NCBI RefSeq assembly: GCF_002005225.1
Contig: NZ_CP019724.1
Location: 2,606,501 to 2,670,500, forward strand
DNA length: 64,000 nt
Source: Streptomyces pactum
GTDB taxonomy: Bacteria > Actinomycetota > Actinomycetes > Streptomycetales > Streptomycetaceae
Reading direction: 5' to 3'
Below are positions 29,480 through 38,973 of the stretch, in pieces. Below the pieces are notes generated by a model that saw nothing but the letters and a program-made list of their open reading frames with translations, was not told where the DNA came from and did not search any database. The position numbers were made by a program, and so were the translations under genes. How positions within the stretch are numbered: the first letter of the stretch is position 1; every line of letters begins with the position of its first letter.

Positions 29480-29510
29480 AACGTGCGATGGATCGGGCGG
29501 AGCGGACGGA

Positions 29511-30359
29511 TCAGGCGGAGGCCGACGGGGCGTCGGCGCTCGGCTGTTCCGCCGCTTCGACGGCCGGCTGGGCCGCCGTCACCTTGGCGCGCTCGTCCGC
29601 CGCGGCCCGGATGGACCGCCACGCGGATTCCGCGGCCTGCTGCTCCGCCTCCTTCTTGCTGCGGCCGGTGCCGGTGCCGTACGAGACGCCTCCGACGCGG
29701 GCGGCAGCAGTGAAGGTCTTCTCGTGGTCCGGGCCGGTCTCCGTGACCAGGTACTCGGGGACGCCGAGCCCTTCGGTCGCGGTGAGTTCCTGGAGGCTGG
29801 TCTTCCAGTCCAGGCCGGCGCCGAGGTTCGAGGACTTCTCGATCAGCGGGTCGAACAGGCGGTGCACCAGTTCGGAGGCCGCGTCGAGGCCCTGATCGAG
29901 ATAGACCGCGCCGATCACCGCTTCGAGGGTGTCGGCGAGGATGGAAGCCTTGTCCCGGCCCCCCGTGCCCTCTTCACCGCGGCCGAGCCGGATGAAGGAG
30001 CCGAGTTCGAGCCCGCGGCCCACCTCCGCCAGCGCACGCGAGTTGACCACCGCGGCCCGCAACTTGGCCAGTTGGCCTTCGGGCAGGTCGGGGTGGGTGC
30101 GGTACAGCGTGTCCGTGACGACGAGGCCGAGGACGGAGTCACCGAGGAACTCCAGCCGCTCGTTCGTCGGCAGACCGCCGTTCTCGTACGCGTAGGAACG
30201 GTGGGTCAAGGCACGCACCAGAAGGGCGGACTCGAGCTGATAGCCGAGCCGCCCTTCCAGAAGCGTGTGGGACGAGGCCTGGGTGTCCGCCTTCTTCTTG
30301 GCGGGTGGGTCCGCCTTGGCGTCTTCCGCCTTCTTGGGGACTGACACAGTGCCTCTCAC
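29511..30359 (-). CDS. rnc: Ribonuclease III (AbsB)
   Basis: RNase III cuts double-stranded RNA, matures rRNA and, in S. coelicolor (absB), is needed for antibiotic production. From the GTG at 30359 ([16 protein letters not shown]) the protein has 282 residues. The catalytic signature [14 protein letters not shown], the second acidic cluster around [15 protein letters not shown] and the C-terminal double-stranded-RNA-binding domain ([12 protein letters not shown] to [14 protein letters not shown]) are complete. The tail is Ala/Pro-rich. A second GTG four codons later is a possible start. It follows rpmF by seven bases. Confidence 0.96.
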   Translation of the reverse strand: MRGTVSVPKKAEDAKADPPAKKKADTQASSHTLLEGRLGYQLESALLVRALTHRSYAYENGGLPTNERLEFLGDSVLGLVVTDTLYRTHPDLPEGQLAKLRAAVVNSRALAEVGRGLELGSFIRLGRGEEGTGGRDKASILADTLEAVIGAVYLDQGLDAASELVHRLFDPLIEKSSNLGAGLDWKTSLQELTATEGLGVPEYLVTETGPDHEKTFTAAARVGGVSYGTGTGRSKKEAEQQAAESAWRSIRAAADERAKVTAAQPAVEAAEQPSADAPSASA

Positions 30360-30366
30360 CAGCCGC

Positions 30367-30540
30367 TCAGACCTCGAGGACCTGGCGCTTGTTGTAAGTG
30401 CCGCAAGACGGGCACGCGATGTGCTGCTGCTTGGGCTCGTGGCAGCGCTCGCACGCAACCAGGGTGGGGACCGCAGCCTTCCACTGCGACCGGCGGTGGC
30501 GCGTGTTGCTGCGCGACATCTTCCGCTTCGGAACAGCCAC
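30367..30540 (-). CDS. rpmF: 50S ribosomal protein L32, zinc-binding form
   Basis: The 57-residue protein begins [20 protein letters not shown] from a GTG. CERC and CPSC give the four zinc ligands, so this is the C+ (zinc-containing) form. It lies between the DUF177 gene and rnc; the DUF177-rpmF pair is nearly universal in bacteria. Confidence 0.97.
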   Translation of the reverse strand: MAVPKRKMSRSNTRHRRSQWKAAVPTLVACERCHEPKQQHIACPSCGTYNKRQVLEV

Positions 30541-30542
30541 GG

Positions 30543-31187
30543 CTACTTCTCCTGCTTCTCGTCGACGCCAGGTTCGGCGCCGCTCATCTCGTCCTTCTCG
30601 CCGTCTCCGAGTGAACCGGCGAGTCCCTGCAAAGCCGCCCAACGAATGTCGACGGCGTCGTGGTGGTGGTCCGGGTCGTCCGCCAGGCGTGCTCCGCACT
30701 CGGAGCACAGACCAGGGCAGTCTTCCTGGCACACCGGCTGCATCGGCAGTGCGAGCACCACCGCGTCGCGCAGCACGGGTTCGAGGCCGATCAGTCCGTC
30801 CTCGACGAAGAGCCTGTCCTCGTCTTCCTCGGCGTCGTCGGCCGGTTCCGCCGCAGGGCGGCCCCGGTCGTCGGCGTCAGGGTACGAGAACATCTCCTGG
30901 AAGTCCGCTTCGAGCTGCTGCTCCAGCGGCTCCAGACACCTTACGCACTCCCCCTCGGCCTTGGCACGGGCGGTGCCCGTGACGAGCACCCCTTCCATGA
31001 CCGACTCGAGCCGGAGATCGAGTTCCACCGGGGCGCCTTCCGGCACTCCGATGACTCCCTGGATACCGAAGTCCTTGGGAGCGTCGACCGTGCGGGTCAG
31101 GCGCTGCAGCGCACCGGGCCTCCGTCCCAGCTCGTGTGTGTCGAACACGAGGGGGTTGCGGTGGTCGAGGCGCGCGTTCAGAACCAT
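30543..31187 (-). CDS. DUF177 / YceD family protein
   Basis: The 214-residue protein starts at the ATG of 31187 ([20 protein letters not shown]). It has the [20 protein letters not shown] segment and a later [13 protein letters not shown] cluster, the two Cys groups typical of DUF177 proteins that accompany rpmF. Family members are implicated in 23S rRNA or large-subunit biogenesis. It ends two bases before rpmF starts, so the two are coupled. Confidence 0.88.
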   Translation of the reverse strand: MVLNARLDHRNPLVFDTHELGRRPGALQRLTRTVDAPKDFGIQGVIGVPEGAPVELDLRLESVMEGVLVTGTARAKAEGECVRCLEPLEQQLEADFQEMFSYPDADDRGRPAAEPADDAEEDEDRLFVEDGLIGLEPVLRDAVVLALPMQPVCQEDCPGLCSECGARLADDPDHHHDAVDIRWAALQGLAGSLGDGEKDEMSGAEPGVDEKQEK

Positions 31188-31331
31188 TCCTGCTTTCGGT
31201 CTTCCTGGTGTGGGGATGCCGCCCTTCGGTGTTCCCGGGCAGCGGCGATCGCGGACGTACACGCGACCGAAGAGCCAGGATACTGGACCATTCGCTCTCG
31301 GCCCAATCCGGCCCGGGAGGCGGTGCCCGGA

Positions 31332-32432
31332 CTAGAGACCGCGCCCCTGCTCGTAGGCCCTCAACTGCTCGGCACTGATCATGCTGGTGTCGAACAGGCT
31401 GGTCTCGTCGAGCGCCTGCGGAGGCTGCTGGGGCTGCTGGGGCTGGGCATAGCCCTGGCCGGCGTCGTACGCCTGCTGCTGGGCGTCGTAGCCCTGATAG
31501 GCGTACGGGTCGGCGGTCTGCTGCTGGTAGCCGTACGGGTCCTGCCCGCCGTCGTAGGTCTGCTGGTAGTCGGCGTACGGATCGGGCTGCTGCTGCGCGT
31601 AGCCGTACGCCGGCTGCTGCGCCGGCATCTCCGGAACGGCCGGTGCCGGTACCTGTGCCGCCGCCGGCTGCTGCTCGCCGTACTGCGGCTGGTGCGGCTG
31701 CCCGGCGGGGGCGTCGGAGAGGCCGGCCAGGCCGGCGAGGTAGTCCGCGTCGCTGGAGTGCTGGACGGTGGTCATGTCGTCCGCGAGGGCGCCCAGGTCG
31801 TCGGTGGCGATGCGGCCGTGCAGCTTCTGGCGGCCCCGGCCGACGGCGTCCAGGGTCTTGGCCAGGACGGCCTCGAAGGCGCCGAGCTTGGTGTCCACGT
31901 AGGCGTCGGCGTCGCGGCGCAGGACCTCCGGGTCGTGGCTGCGCTCGGGGGCGTCCTCGTCCTCGTAGCCGTTCTCGTCGAGGCCGGACCCGGTGCCGAG
32001 CAGTTTCTCGCGGCCCCGGCCTACGGAGCCGAGGGTCTTGGTGAGGACGACCTCGAAGTTGGCGAGCTTGGAGTCGACGTAGTCGTCGGCCTCGGCGCGG
32101 ACCTCCTCGGCCTCCTGGCGGGCCTCGGCGAGGATGCGGTCGGCCTCGGCCTGCGAGCGGCGGGCGACCTCGGTGTCGGAGATCAGGGAACCGCGCTCGG
32201 CCTGCGCGCTCTCGATGATCCGGTCGGCCTCCTGGCGGGCCTGCGCGACCATCTGCTCGCGGTCCCCGATCAGCTCCTGGGCCTGGGCGAGGGAACCGGG
32301 CAGCTCGGCGCGCAGCTCTTCCAGCTTCGAGAGCAGTTCGGCGCGGTTGACCACGCACGAGGCCGACATGGGCATGGCGCGGGCGCCGGAGACCATCGCG
32401 GTGATCTCGTCGAGCTTCTTCTGCACGTCCAC
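31332..32432 (-). CDS. DivIVA-like coiled-coil protein (cell division initiation family)
   Basis: The 366-residue protein from a GTG start has a long helical N-terminal half with heptads (KLEELRAELPGSLAQAQELI through SQAEADRILAEARQEAEEVR), two related blocks LANFEVVLTKTLGSVGRGRE and LGAFEAVLAKTLDAVGRGRQ about 80 residues apart, and a Gln/Tyr/Pro-rich C-terminal third with repeated YGYQQQ- and PYADYQQ-like elements. This layout resembles DivIVA/SepIVA-type scaffolds found in actinomycetes. The low-complexity tail suggests an intrinsically disordered region. A direct role in polar growth or division is inference. Confidence 0.7.
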   Translation of the reverse strand: MDVQKKLDEITAMVSGARAMPMSASCVVNRAELLSKLEELRAELPGSLAQAQELIGDREQMVAQARQEADRIIESAQAERGSLISDTEVARRSQAEADRILAEARQEAEEVRAEADDYVDSKLANFEVVLTKTLGSVGRGREKLLGTGSGLDENGYEDEDAPERSHDPEVLRRDADAYVDTKLGAFEAVLAKTLDAVGRGRQKLHGRIATDDLGALADDMTTVQHSSDADYLAGLAGLSDAPAGQPHQPQYGEQQPAAAQVPAPAVPEMPAQQPAYGYAQQQPDPYADYQQTYDGGQDPYGYQQQTADPYAYQGYDAQQQAYDAGQGYAQPQQPQQPPQALDETSLFDTSMISAEQLRAYEQGRGL

Positions 32433-32583
32433 CGTGTGCTCGCCACTCTCTACAGCTTGTTGGAGACGGACGGGACGACTGTACGACCCCGGGGTGTCCG
32501 GGGGACACCGGGTGACGGGTTGTCAGTCTCCGTGGGCTGCGTGGGCTGCGTGGGGTGCGAGCGGGGCGGAGGCGGGGGCGGCC

Positions 32584-33063
32584 TCAGTCCTGCCTCAGGC
32601 GCTCGGAGAGGGCTTCGAGGACCAGCGGGGGCACGAGGTGGGAGACGTCGCCGCCCCAGGTCGCGACTTCTTTGACCAGGGAGGACGACAGGAAGCTGTA
32701 GGTGGGGTTGGTGGGGATGAAGAGGGTCTCCACACCCGAGAGGCCGTTGTTCATCTGGGCCATCTGCAGCTCGTAGTCGAAGTCGCTCACCGCGCGCAGA
32801 CCCTTGACGATGGCCGGGATCTCGCGGTGCTTGCAGAAGTCGACGAGAAGGCCGTGGAAGGACTCCACGCGCACGTTCCCGTACTCGGCGGTGACCTGGC
32901 GGATGAGGTCGATCCGCTCCTCGATCTCGAACAGGCCCTTCTTGGCCTGGTTGATCATCACGGCGACGTAGACCTCGTCGTAGAGGCTGGAGGCCCGGGC
33001 GATGATGTCGAGATGTCCGTTGGTGATCGGGTCGAACGACCCGGGACAGACGGCGCGGCGCAC
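32584..33063 (-). CDS. coaD: Phosphopantetheine adenylyltransferase
   Basis: CoaD makes dephospho-CoA from ATP and 4'-phosphopantetheine. The GTG at 33063 (VRRAVCPGSFDPITNGHLDI) is chosen because AGGGA lies at a good distance and the resulting 159 residues match the family; an ATG at 33093 also lies in frame. The GHxDI nucleotide motif and YSFLSSSLVKEVA near the C-terminus are present. It starts about 25 bases after the rsmD stop, the usual rsmD-coaD pairing. Confidence 0.95.
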   Translation of the reverse strand: MRRAVCPGSFDPITNGHLDIIARASSLYDEVYVAVMINQAKKGLFEIEERIDLIRQVTAEYGNVRVESFHGLLVDFCKHREIPAIVKGLRAVSDFDYELQMAQMNNGLSGVETLFIPTNPTYSFLSSSLVKEVATWGGDVSHLVPPLVLEALSERLRQD

Positions 33064-33089
33064 TTGAGTTCCCTCGCTCTCCGGTCCGG

Positions 33090-33677
33090 TCATCGTGCGT
33101 CTTCGCACGTAGAGGCGGCGCGACCGTACCAAAACGTTCCCTCGCCGTAGCGACGGGACCGGATCGCGTCGAAGCCCCGGGGCCAGCGGAATTCGCCGCC
33201 CCTGGTGCTGCGCTCCACGGTGACGAGCGCTTCGCCGGTGAGCCACCCCTCCGTACGGAGTGTGAGCAGGATCTCCCGAAGATCGTCGTCCGAGACGGCG
33301 TACGGCGGGTCCAGGAAGACGATGTCGTACGGCTCGGCCGGGGCCGGGGTGCGGACGATCTGTTCCGCTTTGCCCGCCCGGACCTCGGCGCCGGGCAGGC
33401 CGAGTGCCCTGACGTTCTCCCGGACCGTACGGGCGGCGCGGGCGTCGGCCTCGACGAGCAGGACGTGTCCGGCGCCCCGGGACAGCGCCTCCAGGCCGAC
33501 GGCGCCGGAACCGGCGTACAGGTCGAGGACCCGCTCGCCGTCCAGCGGGCCGCCGAGCAGGGACTGCCAGGTGGAGAAGAGTCCCTCGCGCGCACGGTCG
33601 GAGGTGGGGCGGGTGCCGGTTCCCTGTGGGACGGCCAGGCGGCGCCCACCGGCTTTGCCGGCGATCACGCGGGTCAT
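33090..33677 (-). CDS. rsmD: 16S rRNA (guanine966-N2)-methyltransferase RsmD
   Basis: The 195-residue protein has the SAM-binding motif VLDLYAGSGAVGLEALSRGA and the catalytic motif FLDPPYAV of N2-guanine methyltransferases. Starting MTRVIAGKAGGRRLAVPQG, it is full length with a slightly longer C-terminus. It precedes coaD in a conserved pair. Confidence 0.94.
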   Translation of the reverse strand: MTRVIAGKAGGRRLAVPQGTGTRPTSDRAREGLFSTWQSLLGGPLDGERVLDLYAGSGAVGLEALSRGAGHVLLVEADARAARTVRENVRALGLPGAEVRAGKAEQIVRTPAPAEPYDIVFLDPPYAVSDDDLREILLTLRTEGWLTGEALVTVERSTRGGEFRWPRGFDAIRSRRYGEGTFWYGRAASTCEDAR

Positions 33678-33836
33678 CTTGGGTCCTTGGTCGTGGGGTG
33701 TGTTCGGTTCAGTCTGGCAGGCGGGGGTGCGGGCTGCCTCGTGTGGAGCGGCGGGTGCGGATCGTCGAGGTGCTCCGTGCGCATCCGGCGGCGCCGCGTC
33801 TCGGCACCGCCCCGTGCCCCTGGGCGGCGCTGCCGC

Positions 33837-36053
33837 TCAACCCTTTTCCAGGTACTGCTCCCGCTCCTCGTCCAAGAGGGCGTCCAGGGCCGTCCGCAGG
33901 CCGGGCAGGCCGGTCAGCTCCGGGTCGGCGGCCACCACCGCCGCCGCCTCCGCGCGCGCCTCGGCGATGATCTCCTCGTCCTCGATGACGGCGAGGACGC
34001 GCAGGGAGGTGCGGGCGCCGGACTGGGCCTGGCCGAGGACGTCGCCCTCGCGGCGCTGTTCGAGGTCGATGCGGGAGAGCTCGAAGCCGTCGAGGGTGCC
34101 GGCGACGGCGTTCAGACGCTGCCGGGCCGCGCTCGCCTCCGGCATCTCGGTGACCAGCAGACACAGGCCGGGGGCGGAGCCTCGGCCGACGCGGCCGCGC
34201 AACTGGTGGAGCTGGGAGACGCCGAAGCGGTCGGCGTCCATGATCACCATCGCGGTGGCGTTGGGGACGTTGACGCCGACCTCGATGACGGTCGTGGCGA
34301 CCAGGACATCCGTCTCCCCCGCGGCGAAGCGGCGCATGACGGCGTCCTTGTCGTCGGGCTGCATACGGCCGTGCAGGATCTCGACCCCGAGGCCCTGGAG
34401 CGGGCCTTTCGCAAGGTGCTCCGCGACGTCGACGACGGCCAGCGGGGGCCGCTTGTCCGCGTCGCCCTCGGCGGGCTGCTTGCCGCTCTTCTTCGGGTCG
34501 TCGTCCTCGTCACCGATGCGCGGGCAGACGACGTACGCCTGGTGGCCGCCGGAGACCTCCTCGCGGACCCGGTCCCAGGCCCGGGCGAGGAAGTGCGGTT
34601 TGTCGGCGGCCGGGACGACATGGCTGGCGATCGGGGACCGGCCGGCCGGGAGCTGGTCCAGTACGGAGGTCTCCAGGTCGCCGAAGACGGTCATGGCGAC
34701 GGTGCGCGGGATCGGCGTGGCGGTCATGACGAGCAGGTGCGGCGGCTGTTTGCCCTTGCCGCGCAGGGCGTCGCGCTGTTCGACGCCGAAGCGGTGCTGC
34801 TCGTCGACGACGACCAGGCCGAGGTCGTGGAACCGCACCTTGTCCTCGATGAGCGCGTGCGTGCCGATGACGATGCCGGCCTCACCGGTGGCCAGGTCCA
34901 GCAGGGCGTGACGGCGGGCGGCGGCGCCCATCGAGCCGGTGAGCAGCACCACCTTGGTGGCGTGTTCGGCGCCGCCCAGCATGCCGCCCTCGGCCAGCTC
35001 CCCCATCATCTCGACGACCGACCGGTGGTGCTGCTGGGCGAGCACCTCGGTGGGCGCCAGCAGCACGGCCTGCCCGCCCGCGTCCACGACGGCCAGCATG
35101 GCGCGCAGGGCGACCATCGTCTTGCCGCTGCCCACCTCCCCCTGGAGCAGCCGGTGCATCGGGTGGTCGGTGGCGAGGTCGTCGAAGATCTCCCGGGAGA
35201 CCTTGCGCTGGCCGTCGGTGAGCGTGAAGGGGAGGCGGTCGTCGAACGCCGTGAGCAGACCGTCCGGGCTCGGTTTCCTGGGGACGGCGGGGAGTTGGGT
35301 CTCGGCGTGGCGGCGGCGGGCGAGGGCGACCTGGAGGACGAAGGCCTCGTCCCACTTCAGGCGGGCGCGGGCGTCCTCGATGTCCGCCTTGGTGTGCGGG
35401 CGGTGGATCTTCAGGAGCGCCTCGGGCAGGGAGACCAGGCCCCGGCCCTCGCGCAGGGAGCCGGGAAGGGGGTCGACGGCCTCCTGCGCGCTGGGCAGCA
35501 CCGTCTGGATCGCCTTGCCGATCTTCCAGGACTCCAGCTTGGCGGTGGCCGGATAGAGGGGGATCAGGGCGCCCGCCCAGGACTCGACGTTGCCGCTGCC
35601 GTCCTCGTCGTCACCGCCGCGCAGCAACTCGTACGCCGGATGGGCGAGTTGCAGCCGTCGGTTGAAGACGGAGACCTTGCCCGCGAACATCGCGCGCGTG
35701 CCCGGCAGCAGCTCCTTGTGGGGCTTGTGCACCCCGTTGCCGAAGAAGACCAACTGGAGGCGGCCGTGGCCGTCCGTGATGGTCACTTCGAGGCGCTGTC
35801 CCTTGCCGCGCGGCGCCTTCGACGAGGCGAACGTGTGCAGGCGGGCGTCGGCGACCTGGGCCACCACCGTGACGTGCTCGTCCATGGGCAGGTCGGCGAG
35901 GTGGGTGAGCTGGCCGCGCTCCTCGTATCTGCGGGGGTAGTGGTGGAGGAGGTCGCCGACGGTGTGCAGGCCGAGATGCTCGGCCATCACCTTCGCGGTG
36001 GCGGGGCCGAGCACCTTCTTCAGGGGTTCTTGCAGTGCGGGCACGAGATCCAT
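33837..36053 (-). CDS. recG: ATP-dependent DNA helicase RecG
   Basis: RecG remodels stalled replication forks and Holliday junctions. From the ATG at 36053 (MDLVPALQEPLKKVLGP) it has 738 residues: the N-terminal wedge/OB domain, then Walker A GEVGSGKTMVALRAM, DEQH box VVDEQHRFGVEQR, motif III TATPIPRTVAMT and the C-terminal TRG-type QLRGRVGRGSAPGLCLL. An acidic insert containing DEDDDPKKSGKQPAEGDADK lies between the helicase lobes, a low-complexity loop seen in streptomycetes. Confidence 0.95.
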   Translation of the reverse strand: MDLVPALQEPLKKVLGPATAKVMAEHLGLHTVGDLLHHYPRRYEERGQLTHLADLPMDEHVTVVAQVADARLHTFASSKAPRGKGQRLEVTITDGHGRLQLVFFGNGVHKPHKELLPGTRAMFAGKVSVFNRRLQLAHPAYELLRGGDDEDGSGNVESWAGALIPLYPATAKLESWKIGKAIQTVLPSAQEAVDPLPGSLREGRGLVSLPEALLKIHRPHTKADIEDARARLKWDEAFVLQVALARRRHAETQLPAVPRKPSPDGLLTAFDDRLPFTLTDGQRKVSREIFDDLATDHPMHRLLQGEVGSGKTMVALRAMLAVVDAGGQAVLLAPTEVLAQQHHRSVVEMMGELAEGGMLGGAEHATKVVLLTGSMGAAARRHALLDLATGEAGIVIGTHALIEDKVRFHDLGLVVVDEQHRFGVEQRDALRGKGKQPPHLLVMTATPIPRTVAMTVFGDLETSVLDQLPAGRSPIASHVVPAADKPHFLARAWDRVREEVSGGHQAYVVCPRIGDEDDDPKKSGKQPAEGDADKRPPLAVVDVAEHLAKGPLQGLGVEILHGRMQPDDKDAVMRRFAAGETDVLVATTVIEVGVNVPNATAMVIMDADRFGVSQLHQLRGRVGRGSAPGLCLLVTEMPEASAARQRLNAVAGTLDGFELSRIDLEQRREGDVLGQAQSGARTSLRVLAVIEDEEIIAEARAEAAAVVAADPELTGLPGLRTALDALLDEEREQYLEKG

Positions 36054-36114
36054 TGCACACCACGCCACTGACAATGGCCCCCCACCTCCCGGGAAACGGG
36101 CGGTACCGGCCGCG

Positions 36115-37863
36115 CTACTCCACGCCGATCAGCAGCGGCGAACCCTGCCGGCCGCCCCGGTAGACCACCGTGTCGACGGCGAGGTACGCCTCGCGGACGC
36201 GGGCCTCCAGGTGGGCGATGACGGTCTCGGGGGCGTCGTCGCCGAGGACGAGGGTGACCAGCTCGCCGCCGGCCGCGAGCATGCGGTCCAGGACGGTCGC
36301 GGCGACCTCCGTGACGTCCGCGCCGATCACGGCCACATCGCCGTCGACGAGGCCGAGTACGTCACCGGCCTGGCAGATGCCGGCCGTGGTCCACGACTGG
36401 CGTTCGGCGACGGTGACCTCGGCGTGGCGGGTGGCGCCGGCCGCGGAGGTCATCGCCACCACGTCCTCGTCGAAGCGCCGCTCCGGCTCGTGCACGGCGA
36501 GCGCGGCGATGCCCTGGACGGCGGAGCGGGTCGGGATGAGGGCGACGCGGATGCCTTCGGTGCGGGCCTGCTCGGCCGCCGCCGCGGCGGTGTGGCGCAG
36601 CTCGGCGTCGTTGGGCAGCAGGACGACCTCGCGCGCGTGCGCCCGGCGTACGGCCTGGACCAGCTCCCCGCTCGCGGGCGGCTCGCCGGGGCGCGCGAGC
36701 ACGGTGGTCGCGCCGGCCTCGGTGTAGAGCCCGGCCAGGCCCTCCCCCGGCACGACGGCCACCACGGCCCGCTGGGTGCGCTCCCGGGGCGGGCGCTCGG
36801 TTCCGGTGGTGTGCGCGTCGCCGAGCCCGAAGTGGGTGATGCGGATGCGGTACGGCCGCCCTGCCTCGACGCCCGCCTCCACGGCGGCGCCCGCGTCGTC
36901 GACGTGTACGTGGACGTTCCACAGTCCGTCGCCACCGACCACGACGAGTGAGTCACCGAGGGCGTCGAGCCGTCGGCGCAGCCGTGCGACGGCGGCGTCC
37001 TCGGCCTCCAGGAGGTAGATCACCTCGAAGGCGGGCCCGTGCTCGCCGTCCTCCTCCGCGGCGCACTCCCCGGCGGGAACCTCGCCACCGTGCGCCACGC
37101 GCGCGTGCGGCACGGCGACCGCTCCCGGCGCCCGGCCCGTGAACGTCTCCACCAGGGCCGCGAGGACCGTGACGAGGCCGTGTCCGCCGGCGTCGACCAC
37201 TCCGGCGCGCTCCAGGACGGGCAGTTGGCCGGGGGTCGCGGCGAGCGCCGCGCGAGCGCCCTCGTGAGCCGCGCGGGCCACCGCCGCACAGTCGCCCTCC
37301 GTGCCGTCGTCCCGCACACCGTCGGCCGCCGCGTCGGCGGCGTCGGCGGCGGCCGAGGCGACGGTCAGGACGGTGCCCTCGACCGGATGGGCCACGGCCT
37401 GCCGGGCGGACTCGGCCGCGTGCCGCAGCGCCAGCCGAAGCCCCGGGCCATCGGTGTGGTCCGGTTCGCCCCGGGCGGTGAGCACCTGGGCCATGCCGCG
37501 CAGCAGTTGCGCGAGGATCGTCCCCGAGTTGCCCCGGGCGCCGATCAGCGCGCCGTGCGCCATGGCGGCCACGGCGTCGGCCAGCGAAGGACCGCCGCCG
37601 GCGTCCGGCTCCCCGGCGTCCACCGCCCCCGTCGCGTCCGCCGCGTCCGCCGCGTCCACCGCGTGTGCCTCGAACACCGCCTCGACCGCGGCGACGGCCG
37701 ACTCGACGGTCAGGTACATGTTGGTGCCGGTGTCCCCGTCCGCGACCGGATAGACGTTGATCGCGTCGATCTCCTCGCGCGCCCGCCCCAGCGCGCGCAA
37801 CGACAGACCGCACCAGGTGCGCACCGCCAGAGCGTCGAAGAACCTCTGCGGCACCTGCGCCAC
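36115..37863 (-). CDS. DAK2-domain protein (fatty-acid kinase FakA / YloV-like)
   Basis: The 582-residue protein starts at the GTG of 37863, chosen for the AGGGAGG just upstream. Its N-terminal DhaL-type domain has INVYPVADGDTGTNMYLTVE, whose acidic residues bind Mg-ADP, and ARGNSGTILAQLLRGMAQVL. The C-terminal half is the FakA/YloV-type domain. Such proteins phosphorylate fatty acids bound by FakB partners; whether this one does is inference. It lies between recG and the divergent rpmB, the position of YloV homologues in many Gram-positives. Confidence 0.85.
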   Translation of the reverse strand: MAQVPQRFFDALAVRTWCGLSLRALGRAREEIDAINVYPVADGDTGTNMYLTVESAVAAVEAVFEAHAVDAADAADATGAVDAGEPDAGGGPSLADAVAAMAHGALIGARGNSGTILAQLLRGMAQVLTARGEPDHTDGPGLRLALRHAAESARQAVAHPVEGTVLTVASAAADAADAAADGVRDDGTEGDCAAVARAAHEGARAALAATPGQLPVLERAGVVDAGGHGLVTVLAALVETFTGRAPGAVAVPHARVAHGGEVPAGECAAEEDGEHGPAFEVIYLLEAEDAAVARLRRRLDALGDSLVVVGGDGLWNVHVHVDDAGAAVEAGVEAGRPYRIRITHFGLGDAHTTGTERPPRERTQRAVVAVVPGEGLAGLYTEAGATTVLARPGEPPASGELVQAVRRAHAREVVLLPNDAELRHTAAAAAEQARTEGIRVALIPTRSAVQGIAALAVHEPERRFDEDVVAMTSAAGATRHAEVTVAERQSWTTAGICQAGDVLGLVDGDVAVIGADVTEVAATVLDRMLAAGGELVTLVLGDDAPETVIAHLEARVREAYLAVDTVVYRGGRQGSPLLIGVE

Positions 37864-38129
37864 CTGCGCCTCCCTGAGCTGCTGGACGTGGCAGGCAGCG
37901 TAGACCTTGGGAGGGTGCCCACCGGAAGAGGGCCGGGGACGGGTCCCTGAGCTGCCATGGTAGTTTCGTTGTACGGGAGCAGCCGTTGTATGCTGCTCCG
38001 GTTGCCCGATCCCGATCGGGCTCTCCCCCTGGCACCGCCACTCAGATCCCGGACCGTTCACGGCCCGGGACTTTGATCCCGGCATGCCGGGATCATCCGT
38101 AAGTGCATCTGAAGTCTTTGGAGTGACCC

Positions 38130-38315
38130 GTGGCTGCCAACTGCGACGTCTGCGGCAAGGGGCCGGGCTTCGGCAACAACATCTCGCACTCGCACCGCCG
38201 TACGTCCCGTCGCTGGAACCCGAACATCCAGCGTGTGCGTACCGTGGTCGGCGGGACGCCGAAGCGCGTGAACGCTTGCACCTCGTGCATCAAGGCCGGC
38301 AAGGTCTCGCGCTGA
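38130..38315 (+). CDS. rpmB: 50S ribosomal protein L28, zinc-binding form
   Basis: The 61-residue protein from a GTG start reads [24 protein letters not shown] and CTSC supply zinc ligands, so it is the C+ form normally used when zinc is plentiful. It diverges from the DAK2 gene across about 265 bases. A strong terminator follows at 38394. Confidence 0.96.
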   Translation: MAANCDVCGKGPGFGNNISHSHRRTSRRWNPNIQRVRTVVGGTPKRVNACTSCIKAGKVSR

Positions 38316-38393
38316 CGCGACATCCCCACTCTCGACATCGCTCGAGCGGGGGGACCCCTCATCCGCGCGCGGCCACTGCCTGGTCCGCTGCAC

Positions 38394-38424
38394 AAAGCCG
38401 GTCCACCTTGGGTGGGCCGGCTTT
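38394..38424 (+). terminator. 14-bp hairpin terminator of rpmB
   Basis: AAAGCCGGTCCACC (38394-38407) pairs with GGTGGGCCGGCTTT (38411-38424), one G-T pair, with a three-base loop. It is among the strongest hairpins in the window and lies about 80 bases past the rpmB stop. Confidence 0.8.
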
Positions 38425-38446
38425 CTGCCGTGCCGGAATTCCGGCA

Positions 38447-38935
38447 ACGCGCTTCGGCATCCTCGGTCCCCTGACATCCGCACCGACGACGGTACTCCCG
38501 TCGGCCCCTGCGGTCCCCGCCCGCGCGCGCCGCTGACCCTCCTGCTCCTCGACGCCGGCCGTCCGGTCCCGCCGGAGCGGCTGATCGACGGCCGGTACGG
38601 CACCCAGCCGCCCGTCGGCGCCGCGAACGCCCTCCAGCCGCAGATCTCCCCCCTCCGCAGGCGCTCGCTCCGCACACGGAGATCGAGGGCAGGCTCCGCC
38701 GGCTACCGCGTCGGCACGCCGCCAGACCGACGACAGTCACGTATTCGAACATCCGTTCACTGAGGGGCGTGCAGTGCTCGCCGCCGGTGATCCCGCGCGC
38801 GCGGCGGACCGCTTGCCTGCGGCGCCCGCGCCGTGGCGCGGCCCGGCGCTGCCCGACCTGCCGGAGGCGCCCGCTCGGCTCCCCGCGGCCGGCCGGCTTC
38901 TTCGAGCGGCTCACCGAGAAGGCGGCCACCGGCAT
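38447..38935 (+). pseudogene. Decayed SARP/AfsR-type regulator, N-terminal remnant
   Basis: The remnant begins ACG CGC TTC GGC ATC CTC GGT, which would read (M)RFGILGPL, the usual opening of SARP proteins, with the start codon changed to ACG. After one frameshift the next frame gives LTLLLLDAGRPVPPERLIDG and GTQPPVGAANALQPQISPLR, the OmpR-like DNA-binding domain. A further break leads to LAAGDPARAADRLPAAPAP and GPALPDLPEAPARLP, the start of the BTAD domain, and the rest is missing. SARPs activate antibiotic clusters. At least two frame breaks and the truncation show it is not functional. Confidence 0.75.
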
Positions 38936-38973
38936 CACGTTGATCACGTTGAGGGAGCACCCGGCCCGAGCGC

